64,000 bases of DNA from Ampullaceana balthica (taxonomy: Eukaryota; Mollusca; Gastropoda; Lymnaeidae). Under the pieces are notes generated by a model. It ran no database searches, was not told the DNA's origin, and saw only the letters and a list, made by a program, of their open reading frames with translations. The translations under genes were made by a program, and so were the position numbers. Location of the stretch: positions 38,866 through 102,865 of the forward strand of contig CALYLW010000688.1 in NCBI GenBank assembly GCA_944989445.1. The letters are read 5' to 3'. This document shows positions 20,725 through 31,020 of this stretch, piece after piece (the first letter of the stretch is position 1; every line of letters starts with the position of its first letter).

Positions 20725-22229
20725 CAGTGGCTAGCGAGGGGAGCAGGGGGGGAAATGCCCCAGGCGGCACTTTTTTCAGCGCCTGCAAATTCCTAGTTGT
20801 TAATTAGTTTCCATGAAAGACAATTTTGAAAGAAACAGGAGCTTTTTATCAAAATAAAATAGAAACCATAAAAAGAAATTAATGAAAGAAATATAGATAA
20901 TATCCTAAAATATGTGAACGATTATTCTGCCAAAATGCAAACTCCTTTGCACACCTTTGATGCATTGGTGCAGTAATTTGGTGCGCTGCTTTCTAAAATT
21001 AGTAGCATCACGGACAGGCACTACTTGCGTGACAATTGCAAATTATGTTATTTAATAGTTAGGCTAGAACTTATTTTAAAAAATACCCAGAAGTTACTCC
21101 TAATCGTTGCATTGATATAATTGTACCGTTTTTAGTAATCCGTTGCATAGGCCTATCTCATTAATGTATTATTTCAATCCCACCATCTGCTTTCACTTCT
21201 TTCCTACTTGCAATCAAACTTTTATTTGCGTGAAATTTCAACTCACCAAGTATGGCAGTATTGGTATTCACAAACTCAGCCAGCATTGTTTCTGTCGGAT
21301 AAGCTACATTTCGGTCATTTTGTATACATATTTCAAGATTTTTGGCCTATGGGGACCTGGGAAAAGGCTTCAGGCACATGGTGGAGCCCAAGGGGCCCAC
21401 ACGTACCCAGTTGTCAGGGGCCCAAAAATTTCTAACGACGACCCTGCTACAGGCAAGGCATTAAACTGACATCAGGATACAAAATAGTGAATTCACCATG
21501 GAGCCATCTTGACACTTTTTTTTAAAGCTATAGAAAAACTGACCGAGGGAGACGAAAATTTAAACACACGAACAGATGCAGGAACTTTGCTACTCACAAT
21601 GCAATATTTTTTCTGGACATTTGGAATCATGTACTTTATCAAGTCAATGAAGCGCGAAATTATTTACAATCGTATTGCGCAAAAAATTCTTTGCAAAGGC
21701 TACTCACAGAGAAAATAATGTTCTACTTATAGGATGCTTTGATTTTCACTAAAACTTTATGCAGAGATATTACGATTTTAATTGTACCTTCTAGTCAAAG
21801 AACGATAGAGAAAATTGTTGCGATCAAAGCGAATATGTAGTCATGTTATGTAGAGAAATACTTGAAGTTGAAGAAAGTTGAATTCTTCATAAGATTAGGT
21901 TACTGTAGAAATTCAAGTGAGGTTTGACAGTTATGATTTTCGTACACCATTTACATTATCTAGTAGCTATTATGGATTTTGAGCATGGCATGGCTTACAA
22001 CATTGATATATTAAAGATTGTGCCGTGAAGAAAAGCAGAAAACTTCAATTTTATTTTTAAATGCAAGCTTTGCTATTTATTACTAACATAAAAAATGAAT
22101 AATGTCCTTATCATTTCTTTCTGAAAAATGTGTCTTTCCTTTAGAGCATATATGTATTTTTGTTGGGGGGGGGGTGGACTAAAAACCTGGGTTCTTCCCC
22201 AGGCGGCACAAACCCACTCTACGCGGCTG
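20725..22229. mobile_element. 1.5-kb non-autonomous hAT-type element
   Basis: Starts CAGTGGCTAGCGAGG, ends CTCTACGCGGCTG (inverse CAGCCGCGTAG), a hAT-like CAG..CTG pair with imperfect inverted repeats. The 8-bp duplication GATCACAT lies at 20717-20724 and 22230-22237. Both sub-terminal regions carry CCCCAGGCGGCAC in the same (direct) orientation. Frames at 21143-21469 and 21509-21718 show no recognised domain. It lies in the SAMHD1-like intron. Confidence 0.8.
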
Positions 22230-22506
22230 GATCACATCCCCCAATATAATAGGATATAATGCAAAACGGGACCATGTTCTTGTTCCTTTCCCCCGATTTA
22301 ATGCCATACTTTGAAGGGAGTACATTGCAACCCAGTATGATACGGTTGTGTAATGGGATACCGTTCTGGTTTGAGTCCTTTCCCCAATGTGAAACCGTTT
22401 TCTTTCAAAATCTGACACCCTGTTGGCGTACCAAATATTTTTGGCATTTTATGAAATTGAACCCCTTTTCAGATAGGATCCCTTTCTCTGTGTGATCCTG
22501 TATAAG

Positions 22507-22759
22507 TGTGACATCTTTGTGATGTTTTACTTATTAATGTGTTTTGTAAGCGTTCTCACAATACACAATCTTGCATGCAATGATCCTCTGAAGAATCGGT
22601 TTCAATAAAATAACTTTAATATGTATACTATGTACATGAACATATAATTTGAGGTTTCAGCCACACATCCGCCATTACACTCAGAACTTCTCTAACTCCT
22701 TTCGCGCGCTTTTACCCATGTGACCTCTCAGTCACTCTACTCGTGATTCTCACGTGAAA
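22507..22759 (-). repeat. 3' LTR of the Gmr1-like element
   Basis: 253 bp, TGTGACATC...CACGTGAAA, near-identical to 34466-34734 but lacking about 16 bp (acaacgtggagacatc block). The adjacent minus-strand sequence GAAGGATGGGGTTGAA is a possible polypurine tract. Confidence 0.92.
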
Positions 22760-23129
22760 TTCAACCCCATCCTTCAAAAAAATGTTTATGTAATACAACA
22801 TTTTTGGTCTTAATATAATTAAATTAATTTACATTCAAATATTCATAATCATTAAAAGCACTCGCTGTTTTACACACAATATCTAGACATGAAAATCATT
22901 AAGAAAACAATCTGTAGGACTGCTAAAGTCTACCTGTACTGAAAAAAAATTAAACTGAAATTTTAACACAACTATAATTTTGTGTCATTAAAATACTTTT
23001 AACAATCAATATTCATAAAATTAAAATTAAATATATTGTCCAGTGGAATTCAAACACTGCTCCTTGTCTATTGTTCAGCGAATATAAATACTAATAATAA
23101 TACAGTCTCTGGTTTTATCATTTAGGAAT

Positions 23130-23480
23130 TCACAGAATGTCTTTATTTATTGTAATTCTACTTAATATGCCTGCAACCACATTGTCCTTTCCTTTAACAG
23201 GTTTAATGTCAAATTTGTAATCGGCTAATAGCATAGCCCATCTATTTACTTTGGCGTTGCTTATTTTCTTCTTGTTGAATGCCACAAGTGGTTTGTGGTC
23301 TGTTAGAAGAGTGAATGTTCTACCTAGAAGGTATTTTTGAAGTTTTTGTAGCGCCCACACTATGGCTAAACATTCTCTTTCTATGGTGCTGTAGTTACGT
23401 TCTGTTTTTGTCAAATTTCTGCTTAGATATTGTATAGGATGGAGAGTGCCATCATGTACTTGCATGAGACACGCTCCCAA
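23130..23480 (-). CDS. RNase H domain of the Gmr1-like element
   Basis: 116 residues in one frame: GACLMQVHDGTLHPIQYLSR, then TERNYSTIERECLAIVWAL, then LLGRTFTLLTDHKPLVAF. These are the Gypsy RNase H motifs with the catalytic E (IERE) and D (LLTD). The end, ADYKFDIKPVKGKDNVVAGILSR, matches the usual HxxGxxNxxADxLSR tail with A-D changed to A-G. The first catalytic Asp should lie just upstream: 23480-23650 encodes QWDKSFVLSTDGSCIALGA in the same sense with stops nearby. Translation runs off into the 3' LTR region, as expected when no integrase follows. Confidence 0.85.
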   Translation of the reverse strand: MGACLMQVHDGTLHPIQYLSRNLTKTERNYSTIERECLAIVWALQKLQKYLLGRTFTLLTDHKPLVAFNKKKISNAKVNRWAMLLADYKFDIKPVKGKDNVVAGILSRITINKDIL

Positions 23481-23656
23481 TGCAATACACGAACCATCAG
23501 TAGAAAGAACGAAAGATTTGTCCCATTGAGATGTAACGAAAATGGATTTTTTCCTGAATGCTTCCTGAATGTTCTTCAGTGCGTAAAGGCAATCTCCTGA
23601 AAACTGAAATTTTCGAATATCTGTTTTTTTGTAATTTCTGTTAGTGGGTGAGCAAT

Positions 23657-24310
23657 TTATGCATAATTTGCAATGAATGGTCTGTAAAAGTTACATAGTC
23701 CCAGAAGTGCTTGCACTTGTTTCTTAGATTTTGGGACTGACAGTTTAAAGAGCTTGTTTTCATTCTCTGCTGTAGAAGTGACTTCACCACCTCCTATTCT
23801 GTATCCCAGAAAATCGATATGTTTTTTTCCAATGTTAATCTTTTCAGGTGAGATTGTAACATTATGCTTATTGAGTCTATCCTGTACAGCTTCAAGTGTA
23901 TGGATATGTGTTTCCCAATCTTTAGTGTGGATACATATGTCGTCTACGTAATGTAACACATTTGGAATGCCTTTTAACATCACTTTCATAAATCTACTAA
24001 AAGTGGCTGTACTGTTGACTAATCCAAAGGGCATCACTGACCATTCATATACTTCATCCAAGGCTATAAATGCAGTATATTTGACAGTAGTAGGATCCAT
24101 ATTTATCTGCCAAAAACCTCTGTTTAAGTCAAATGTAGTGAATATTCTGGAATTACCAATTCTGTCTATAATGTCTCTTGGATCTCCAATAGGTTCATGG
24201 TCCAATTTTGTAATATTATTCAATTGTCTGTAATCACAGCATAGTCGAATCGTTCCATTCTTCTATTTTACTATGACAGTTGGTGAGGTATAGTTAGCTT
24301 CAACTGCTTC
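23657..24310 (-). CDS. Reverse transcriptase core of the Gmr1-like element
   Basis: Open from 24223 to 23657 (188 residues). Motifs in order: RQLNNITKL start, FTTFDLNRGFWQI (first catalytic Asp in FDLNRGF), MPFGLVNSTATFSRFM, LHYVDDICIHT (catalytic YVDD intact), then the HIDFLGYRIGGGEV and LLGLCNFYRPFI thumb/connection motifs. These are typical of Ty3/Gypsy RT. Stops occur near 24240 and 23650. The N-terminal part of the domain is found at 28330-28560, on the other side of LINE A. Confidence 0.9.
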
Positions 24311-24420
24311 ATGGTACAATTTTGTAATGTTATTCAATAGTCTGTAATCACAGCATTTTTCCATTCTTTTTTTTTACTATAACAGTTGGTGATGTATAGT
24401 TAGCTTCAACTGCTTTTCTT
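24195..24420 (-). repeat. Tandem duplication of about 110 bp inside the RT gene
   Basis: 24200-24305 and 24308-24412 carry the same block (ttcatgg(t)caattttgtaat ... gtatagttagcttcaactgc) with about 10% differences, covering the YTSPTVIVKKNG to DYRQLNN part of RT twice. It would duplicate a segment of the fingers domain and adds stops. Confidence 0.85.
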
Positions 24421-24551
24421 ATTTTGTTTTCTTTGAGTAGGTATACTCAATTTCTTGTTTTACTGTGTCTCTTTGGCTTCGACTGGCTGGCTAAACCTGG
24501 TGAGGTTAGCCGACGGGTCTCCAACCCTGGGTGATCTAGGTATGTCTACGT

Positions 24552-24962
24552 ATGAACGTGAAGGCTGGATTCGGTGGGCAGAGCGGAGGAACCACTAGTA
24601 AGTCAACGGTCAAAAAGGCGATTCTCAGCAAAGCGTTGTGGAACGCTAAGGGCATGACAAGACACACAGGACATCATGGCCATACACTGCAACCAACTCC
24701 ATCTCCAGCCGTCTCGACTTTGTCCTGCCGCTGGATCAAGATGGTCTCGGGCGAGAGAGTGATATCGACGAACTGCGCAACTCTTTCTCGCTTAAATCCA
24801 AGTCATCGCGCAAGTCACTTTTGTCATCCATCCCATCCCATCCGTCACCGACAAGTCCTGTGGCGACAGGCAAGCGACGAAGCGGCAGGTGTGGGTACAC
24901 TGGGAGCCGTAGCCGTAACCCTGCACACAGGCGGCCCAGGGCATTGGGTCATTCTTCGCTGA
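24552..24962 (+). CDS. Open frame in the 5' region of LINE A
   Basis: 136 residues, MNVKAGFGGQSGGTTSKSTV and onward, rich in H, P and S, with GHHGHTLQPTPSPAVSTL. No RNA-binding or zinc-finger motif is seen. It is matched by a frame in the other copy (2108-2326, VLWSAKIMTRHIGSPGHPLH). It is conserved in both copies at DNA level, so it may be either ORF1 or an untranslated leader; I lean to leader because both copies shift frame. Confidence 0.3.
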   Translation: MNVKAGFGGQSGGTTSKSTVKKAILSKALWNAKGMTRHTGHHGHTLQPTPSPAVSTLSCRWIKMVSGERVISTNCATLSRLNPSHRASHFCHPSHPIRHRQVLWRQASDEAAGVGTLGAVAVTLHTGGPGHWVILR

Positions 24963-25164
24963 CACGGAGCAGCGGTGGAGTCCGGCAGCCCCCTGTGCGA
25001 CTGAGCAGCCCTCTTCAGGAATGCACTGATCACCTACATGGCATGAGGAAGGGGCTAGAAAAGGTGCCCTAAACATTGCCTGCTCCAGCCTATCCTAGCC
25101 AGCCCACCGTGGCTGGTGGGGACCCTATACCAGCGGTCGAAACCAAAATAAGCAAACGAGGATA

Positions 25165-26350
25165 GTTCCTCTTATATTGGGCGCATGGAATGTGCGCACA
25201 CTCATGGACAGGGACGATGCGGACAGACCCCAGAGGAGAACAGCCCTGATTGGAAAAGAACTCGCTAGATACGGCATCGACGTCGCAGCCCTGAGCGAGA
25301 CCAGGCTCGCGGAAGAATGAGAGCTCTGTGAAAAAGGATCTGGCTACACATTTTACTGGAGTGGCAGACCCAGCGAGGAGAGGCGTGAAGCAGGGGTTGG
25401 GTTTGCAGTTAAGACAAATTTTTGTCGGAAAGCTGGCTGGACTTCCCAAGGGAGTGAACGACAGGCTCATGACCATGAAACTCCCACTGGCTGGAAAGAA
25501 ACACCTCACCATCATCAGTGCCTACGCTCAAACCATGACCAATACAGATGAAGTGAAGGCAAAGTTTTATGAAGAACTTCACACTGTCATTGCCGACGTT
25601 CCAAAGGCGGACAAACTCATATTGTTAGGTGACCTTATCGCAAGATTTGGCAAGGACAACGTTGCCTGGGAAGGAGTCCTTGGTCGTCATGGAGTGGGTC
25701 ACTGCAAAAGCAACGGTCTTCTTTTACTCCAGACCTGCGCTGAACATGAACTGCTGATCACCAACACGATCTTCCGCCTCCCAACCCGTAACCGGACGTC
25801 ATGGATGCACCCCCGCTCGAAGCACTGGCATCTTATTGACTACGCCATCGTGAGGAAGAGGGTCAGGCAGGATGTACGAGTGACCACGTCCATGTGTGGC
25901 GCTGAATGCTGGACAGACCACCGCCTCATCATCACCAAGCTCAACATCCGCATTCAGCTGAAACGGCACCCGCAAGGGAAGAAGGCCCCAAAACGGATAA
26001 ATGTTGCCAAACTAATGACCGCCAGCTGCAAGCAGTCCTTGGTGGATGCTCTGGAAGAGCGCTTGAAATCCACCTCTCCAGGCAACCAGAACGTGGAGGC
26101 AGACTGGGCGTCACTCGGAGAGCTGATTTACACCACAGCTTCAGAGACTCTGGGGCACCAGACCAGGAAACATAAGGACTGGTTCGATGAGAACTGCGAA
26201 GACATCAAGCAGTTATTGGATGAGAAACACATCCTACACCAAGCTTACCTCAATAATCTCAGGTCCACGGCAAGGAGAGATGCACTCAACAACATACGCA
26301 GGACTGTACAACAAAGCCGACGAGATCCAAGGCTATGCAGACAAGCGTGA
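25165..26350 (+). pseudogene. LINE A APE-type endonuclease domain
   Basis: Starts LGAWNVRTLMDRDDADRP, continues VAALSETRLAEE, then an in-frame TGA at 25318; the open frame 25328-26350 (340 residues) covers the rest. Motifs: LTIISAYAQTM, LILLGDLIARFG (family GDFNAR, here with N to I at a catalytic place), NRTSWMHPRSKHWHLIDY, and TDHRLIITKLNI (the SDH motif as TDH). The function of such a domain is to nick target DNA to prime reverse transcription. A stop, a shift near 25370-25420 and the changed Asn make this copy inactive. Confidence 0.85.
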
Positions 26351-27813
26351 CTATAAAAACTTCTACAACGCTTTGAAAGAAGTGTATGGCCCCACGCCCT
26401 CAGGAACAAACCCCCTCCTCAGCGCAGACGGTAACACTCTCATCACAGACAAAGAAAAGATCTTGAAGAGGTGGGCCGAACATTTTGAAAGCGTCCTAAA
26501 TCGCCCTTCGACAATCAACGAAGAAGCCATCAATCGTCTCCCCCAAGTTCCCACAAACAAAGCACTGGATGACCCCCCAACCTTGCTCGAGACCCAGAAA
26601 GCAATTTATCTTCTCTCCAGTGGCAAAGCACCTGATGCCATACCAGCTGAGGTCTACAAGGAGGGAGGAACAGCCCTGACTGAAAGGCTCCACCATCTAT
26701 TTCTCTTGATGTGGCAGCAAGAGACGATCCCACAGGACTTCAAAGATGCCTCCATCATACATCTTTATAAGCAAAAGGAAGTAGACAGGCTTGTGACAAC
26801 CACAGAGGCATATCCCTGCTATCTATCGCAGGAAAGATCCTTGCCAGAATCCTGCTCAACCGCCTCACGGTCCAACTTGACCAAAGACTACTGCCTGAAA
26901 GTCAGTGTGGATTCCGAAAAGAATCAGGCAGCTGCAAGAGAAATGTCAAGAGCAGAACTTAAACCTGTTCTCCACCTATGTTGACCTGACCAAGGCTTTT
27001 GACACCGTTGGCAGTGAGGGTCTGTGGAAGATAATGGCCAAGTACGGTTGCCCAAGGAAATTCATCGTCTTGGTGAGACAATTCCACGAGGACATGCAGG
27101 CCAGAGTCCAGGACAGCGGAGAGTTTTCTGATCCTTTCACAGTCACAAACGGGGTCAAACAGGGCTGCGTCCTGGCACCAACACTGTTTAGCCTCATGTT
27201 TTCCGCCATGCTGACAGAGGCCTTCAGAGACGAGGATGTTGGTGTCAACTTGAGGTACCGCACAGATGGCAAACTGTTCAACCTTCGGAGGCTACATGAA
27301 AAAACCAAGGTTATGACAGACATCATCAGAGACCTCCTGTTTGCTGATGACTGTGCTCTCAACGCTGTCTCAGAAGCTGACATGCAACGCAGCGTTAACC
27401 CGTTCTCCAGCGCCTGCACAAACTTTGGTCTGACGATCAACACCAAGAAGACTGAAGTCCTCCATCAGCCTGCGCCTGGAAGGCCCTACGTTGAGCCCAA
27501 CATCACTGTCAACGGCCAGAGACTCAACACAGTGCAACGTTTCACATACCTCGGCAGCACACTGTCGCAAAATGTCACCATCGATGACGAAGTGAGCGTC
27601 AGAATTGCCAGAGCCAGCTCCACGTTTGGCAGGTTGTACCCAAATGTCTGGAACAGAAGAGGCATTACCATCCAGACCAAGCTGAAAGTGTACAGGGCGG
27701 TGGTACTCCCCACACTGCTATATGCGTGTGAAACATGGACTGTGTATCAGCGCCATGCTAGGAAGCTTAACCACTTTCATTCAACAAGCCTCAGGAAGAT
27801 CCTCGGCATATAG
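26187..27813 (+). pseudogene. LINE A reverse transcriptase
   Basis: Two overlapping frames: 26187-26984 (NKADEIQGYADKRDYKNFYN, LLSADGNTLITDKEKILKRW, SGKAPDAIPAEVYKEGG, QDFKDASIIHLYKQK) and 26905-27813 (FSTYVDLTKAFDTVGSEGLW, NGVKQGCVLAPTLFSLMFSA, LLFADDCALNAVSEADM, FTYLGSTLS, YRAVVLPTLLYACETWTVYQ). The catalytic FADD box and the AFDT Asp are intact. A frameshift near 26780 and a gap near 26900 break it, and a TAG at 27811 ends the frame before the finger domain, which continues in the same frame. Confidence 0.88.
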
Positions 27814-27837
27814 TGGCAGGATAAAATACCAGACACA

Positions 27838-28314
27838 GTGGTACTGACCAAGGCAGGTCTCCCCAGCATATTCACACTCTTGATGCAGTCCCAGCTTCTT
27901 TGGGCAGGGCACGTTGTCCGAATGCCAGACGAGAGACTGCCAAAGAGAATCTTCTATGGTGAGCTCCAGTATGGCCAGCGGTCCCACGGTGGGCAAAAGA
28001 AACGCTTCAAAGACACACGGAAAGTCTCACTGAAAGCGTTTGCCATCAATCCAGACACGTGGGAACTTGCTGCAATGGACCGTCCCACCTGGCGTTCTTC
28101 CATCCACGAAGGTGCCAAGTCATGCGAGGCAAACCGGATCACCTCCGCAGAAAAGAATAGGCAAGCCCGAAAGGCCCGTGCTGTCAACCCTTCTGGAGAT
28201 GTCCCACTCGTCCCTTGTCCCTTATGTTCCCGAAACTTCCGTGCAAGGATCGGCCTCATCAGCCATCTGCGCACGCACAAACAAAGCCAGTCCCAGCAAC
28301 CCTCGGATGACTAG
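27838..28314 (+). CDS. LINE A C-terminal region with C2H2-like finger
   Basis: 158 residues in the same frame as the RT after one stop. It begins with the QLLWAGHVVRMPDERLPKRI linker (conserved after RT in RTE-type elements) and ends with CPLCSRNFRARIGLISH and LRTH: C-x2-C-x12-H-x3-H, a classical C2H2 finger spacing, at residues about 127-147. The same finger is at 11.30 kb (CPSCGHKFRARIGLISHERT). It may help bind the element's RNA or target DNA, by inference. The protein tail after the finger is short. Confidence 0.8.
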   Translation: MVLTKAGLPSIFTLLMQSQLLWAGHVVRMPDERLPKRIFYGELQYGQRSHGGQKKRFKDTRKVSLKAFAINPDTWELAAMDRPTWRSSIHEGAKSCEANRITSAEKNRQARKARAVNPSGDVPLVPCPLCSRNFRARIGLISHLRTHKQSQSQQPSDD

Positions 28315-28325
28315 AGTGGTCTTCG

Positions 28326-28560
28326 TCGAATCGACGGACGAACAACAAACATATGCCATTCGAATAGGGTATACTTTAGTCTTGAAAGTTTCATGTTCTA
28401 ATAGTTGTATCTTATGAGTTACAGTTTTTGTGTTTCCTGTTTCTTTTGTGATAACACCTTTGTATTTTTGAAAAATGTTCATCACTCTGTGTTTCAAATT
28501 ATATGGTATGTCAGATGATATTCTTTCACTGTCAGGGCTTTTCTTTTTCATTGTACTGTT
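28326..28560 (-). CDS. N-terminal part of Gmr1-like reverse transcriptase, cut off by LINE A
   Basis: Minus frame 28222-28551 includes VMNIFQKYKGVITKETGNTK then TVTHKIQLLEHETFKTKVYP, which is the leader of Ty3/Gypsy RT (FS..KD.ig.t..v.HkI.t....PI). It breaks off at IRMAY exactly at the 3' end of LINE A, and the frame resumes beyond 24480 with QRDTVKQEIEY. This places RT after (3' of) integrase in the same element, and is the main proof of the domain order. Confidence 0.82.
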
Positions 28561-28639
28561 ATTTTCATCATTCTCTTTGCTGATGATATTTACTGTTTGG
28601 TTTTATTCTTTATTCCTCAGATCACTTTTGTGTTATTTG

Positions 28640-31020
28640 TGAACTTAGGGTGATTGCTCCCCTCCTCCCACAAAATTCAGGGATCTTCGCAATCTGCGTG
28701 CCATGAATCGCGACGCCTTCCGGCAAGATCTATGTGTGGCCGTGTCCCCTGACCTCTGCCCCACTTTGGATAAGCTGAATAGTACACTACTCTCTGTGCT
28801 GGATTTACATGCCCCTGTCACCCGCCACAATGTCAAGTCAACACGATCAGCTCCATGGTATTCAACAATAAGGGAAGAACTTCGACACGCCAAGAAAGCT
28901 CGACGTATAGCAGAAAAGACTTGGTTGAAGTCGAGACTTGTCGTCAATAAGCAAATTTATTCCGCTGCCAAGCGATGTGTTACTAATATTGTACGTTAAG
29001 CAAAAACATCATATTTTAATAATAAAATAATCACAAGTAGTACTAGTAGGCAGCTATTTAACGTATGCAATAACCTCAGAGGGAGTGGTAAAGCTATGGT
29101 CCTTCCCTCTGTGTATCCCCTGCATCAGCAACCAGATATATTTTGTAACTTTTTTATCAACAAAATTGCTAAAATTCGTGATGAACTTGACAGAACGTTG
29201 TTGCCACCACATGATTTATCTCCTTCTTTTGCTGTGAGGTCAAGCTTTGACATGTTCCAGCCTGTTACGGAAAATGAGGTCAAAAGTATTATTCTTAAAT
29301 CTAAGCCTTCTTGATCCCATCCCCACCCCACTATTGGTTGAGTCATTAGATCTCTTACTCCCAGCAGTAACTAATATAGTTAATGAAAGTCTAAAATCTG
29401 GCACATTTCCTTCATTATGTAAATCTGCTATTATAAAACCATTGCTGAAAAAACAAGGGTTAGACCAAAACAATTTAAGCAAATATCGACCTGTGTCTAA
29501 TATTTCATTTTTGTCGAAAGTCATTGAAAAACTAGTCTTAAAACAACTTTTTTCTTATCTAAATGACCACACTCTTCTAAGTCCTAATCAGTCGGCCTAC
29601 AGACCTTCTCACAGCACAGAGACCACCCTGTTGAAGGTAACAAATGACCTCCTACTCGCACTGGACAGTGGGAAAATTTCTATATTGGTCCTCTTAGATC
29701 TTAGTGCAGCCTTTGACACTGTCGACCATCAAACACTGCTGAAAACCCTGCAAAATTATTTTGGAATTTCTGGCTCAGTTCTGGCTTGGTTTCAATCATA
29801 CTTATCTAACAGATCACAGGTAGTATCAGTAGATGGCTGTATCTCTCACAAAGCTGACTTGCTTTATGGTGTGCCTCAGGGCTCTGTTTTTGGGTCCGGT
29901 ACTTTTTGTGCTGTATACAAGGCCACTACTTCTACTGCTCGAAAAGCATTCAGTTAAAAGCCAATCATTTGCAGATGATACTCAGCTATATACTCACACT
30001 GATCCCTCTAATATGGACTCCGCTGTCCAATTGATGCAAGAGTGCATTGGTGAGGTAAAGTCTTGGATGACGTTAAGCAAACTCAAGTTGAATGATGACA
30101 AGACTGAAGCACTTCTATTTTGCAACAATGAATCACGCAGTACTTTGTCTCTTCCGAAGTCAATTCACGTAGCCAGTTCGGATATTCTGTTCACAACATC
30201 GACTAGGAATCTTGGCTACATTATTTCTGACGACATGTCTATTAACAACTTCATCAATCACATCTGTCGCTCTGCCTACACTGCCATTCGTCAGATCAGC
30301 TCAATCCGTCATTACTTAACAGTTAGTGCAACAAAAACTCTATTCTGTGCTCTTGTACTAGCTCGTATGGATTACTGCAATTCTCTTCTGTCAGGTGCGC
30401 CAAAACAATGCATTGAAAAACTACAGAAAGTTCAAAATTCAGCTGCCAGACTGGTGCTCAAGGCAAAAAAACATGACCATGTTACTCCACTTCTTCGCTC
30501 GCTTCATTGGCTGCCTATACAAGCCCGTATTGATTACAAACTGGTCGTTCTCTGTCACAACTTCTTTTCGGACTCATGCCCATCGTATCTAACTGAAATT
30601 TTGTCGGTCTACTCACCCACTCGCCAGCTACGATCTTCTGCAGACACACGCGTTCTCTCTGTTCCTACGACACGCACCACAACATCTGGTGAAAGGTCGT
30701 TCTCTTTTTGTGCAGCCAAACAATGGAATTCTCTACCATTACATATACTTATTATTCAAACAATCAAGTCCTTCAAGACTGCACTTAAGACACATCTTTT
30801 CAAAATTTATTTTCAAAATTAATGAAACAACATTTCTTGTAAATGATTAACGTAGCTTATGTATAATGTACTGTAATTTTTGTGTTTGTTATGATATGAA
30901 AGTTAATTTAATACTTATAGGTATGTTATTTCTTTCATGTAAAGCGCTTTGAGCCCAGTTCCTTACTGGGATACAGCGCTAAATAAATAATCAATTTATT
31001 ATTATTATTTATTATTATTG
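28640..31020 (+). mobile_element. LINE B, CR1/L2-like, 5' truncated, nested in the Gmr1-like element
   Basis: 5' end near 28640 lies in the region before the RT; no endonuclease remains. The 3' end is gcgctttgagcccagttcct then tactgggatacagcgctaaa followed by a TTATTA-type tail (30990-31020), a stem-loop plus microsatellite ending known for L2/CR1-group LINEs. It is inserted between integrase and RT of the host element, in the opposite sense. Confidence 0.88.
28703..30822 (+). pseudogene. LINE B reverse transcriptase
   Basis: Frames 28703-28999 (RNAPVTRH.VKSTRSAPWYS and KKARRIAEKTWLKSRL, the linker after the endonuclease), 29096-29314, 29247-29957 and 29833-30822. Motifs: SLDPIPTPLL, IKPLLKKQGLDQNNLSKYRP, NQSAYRPSHSTETTLLKV, LLDLSAAFDTVDH, YGVPQGSV, SFADDTQLYTH (catalytic, intact) and LKLNDDKTEALLF. 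The C-terminal region WLPIQARIDYKLVVL and WNSLPLHI is typical of CR1/L2. A shift after VPQGSV (29880-29900, next to a T run) and two others inactivate it. Confidence 0.9.

Larger units (their letters stand above)
24480..28325 (+). mobile_element. LINE A, near full length, nested in the Gmr1-like element
   Basis: Same family as the LINE at 1976-11445 but much better preserved. Its 5' region (24480-25100: ggctaaacctggtgaggtta...) is followed by endonuclease, RT and a C-terminal zinc finger, and ends ttcgtcgaatcgacggacgaacaacaaac. It interrupts the RT of the host element between VYPIRMA and QRDTVKQEIEY. It has the opposite orientation to the host element. Confidence 0.88.

Noticed and set aside
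26976..27446. 156-residue minus-strand frame
   Set aside because: Antisense of the LINE A reverse transcriptase; a similar antisense frame exists at 10082-10543 because the two LINEs are homologous.
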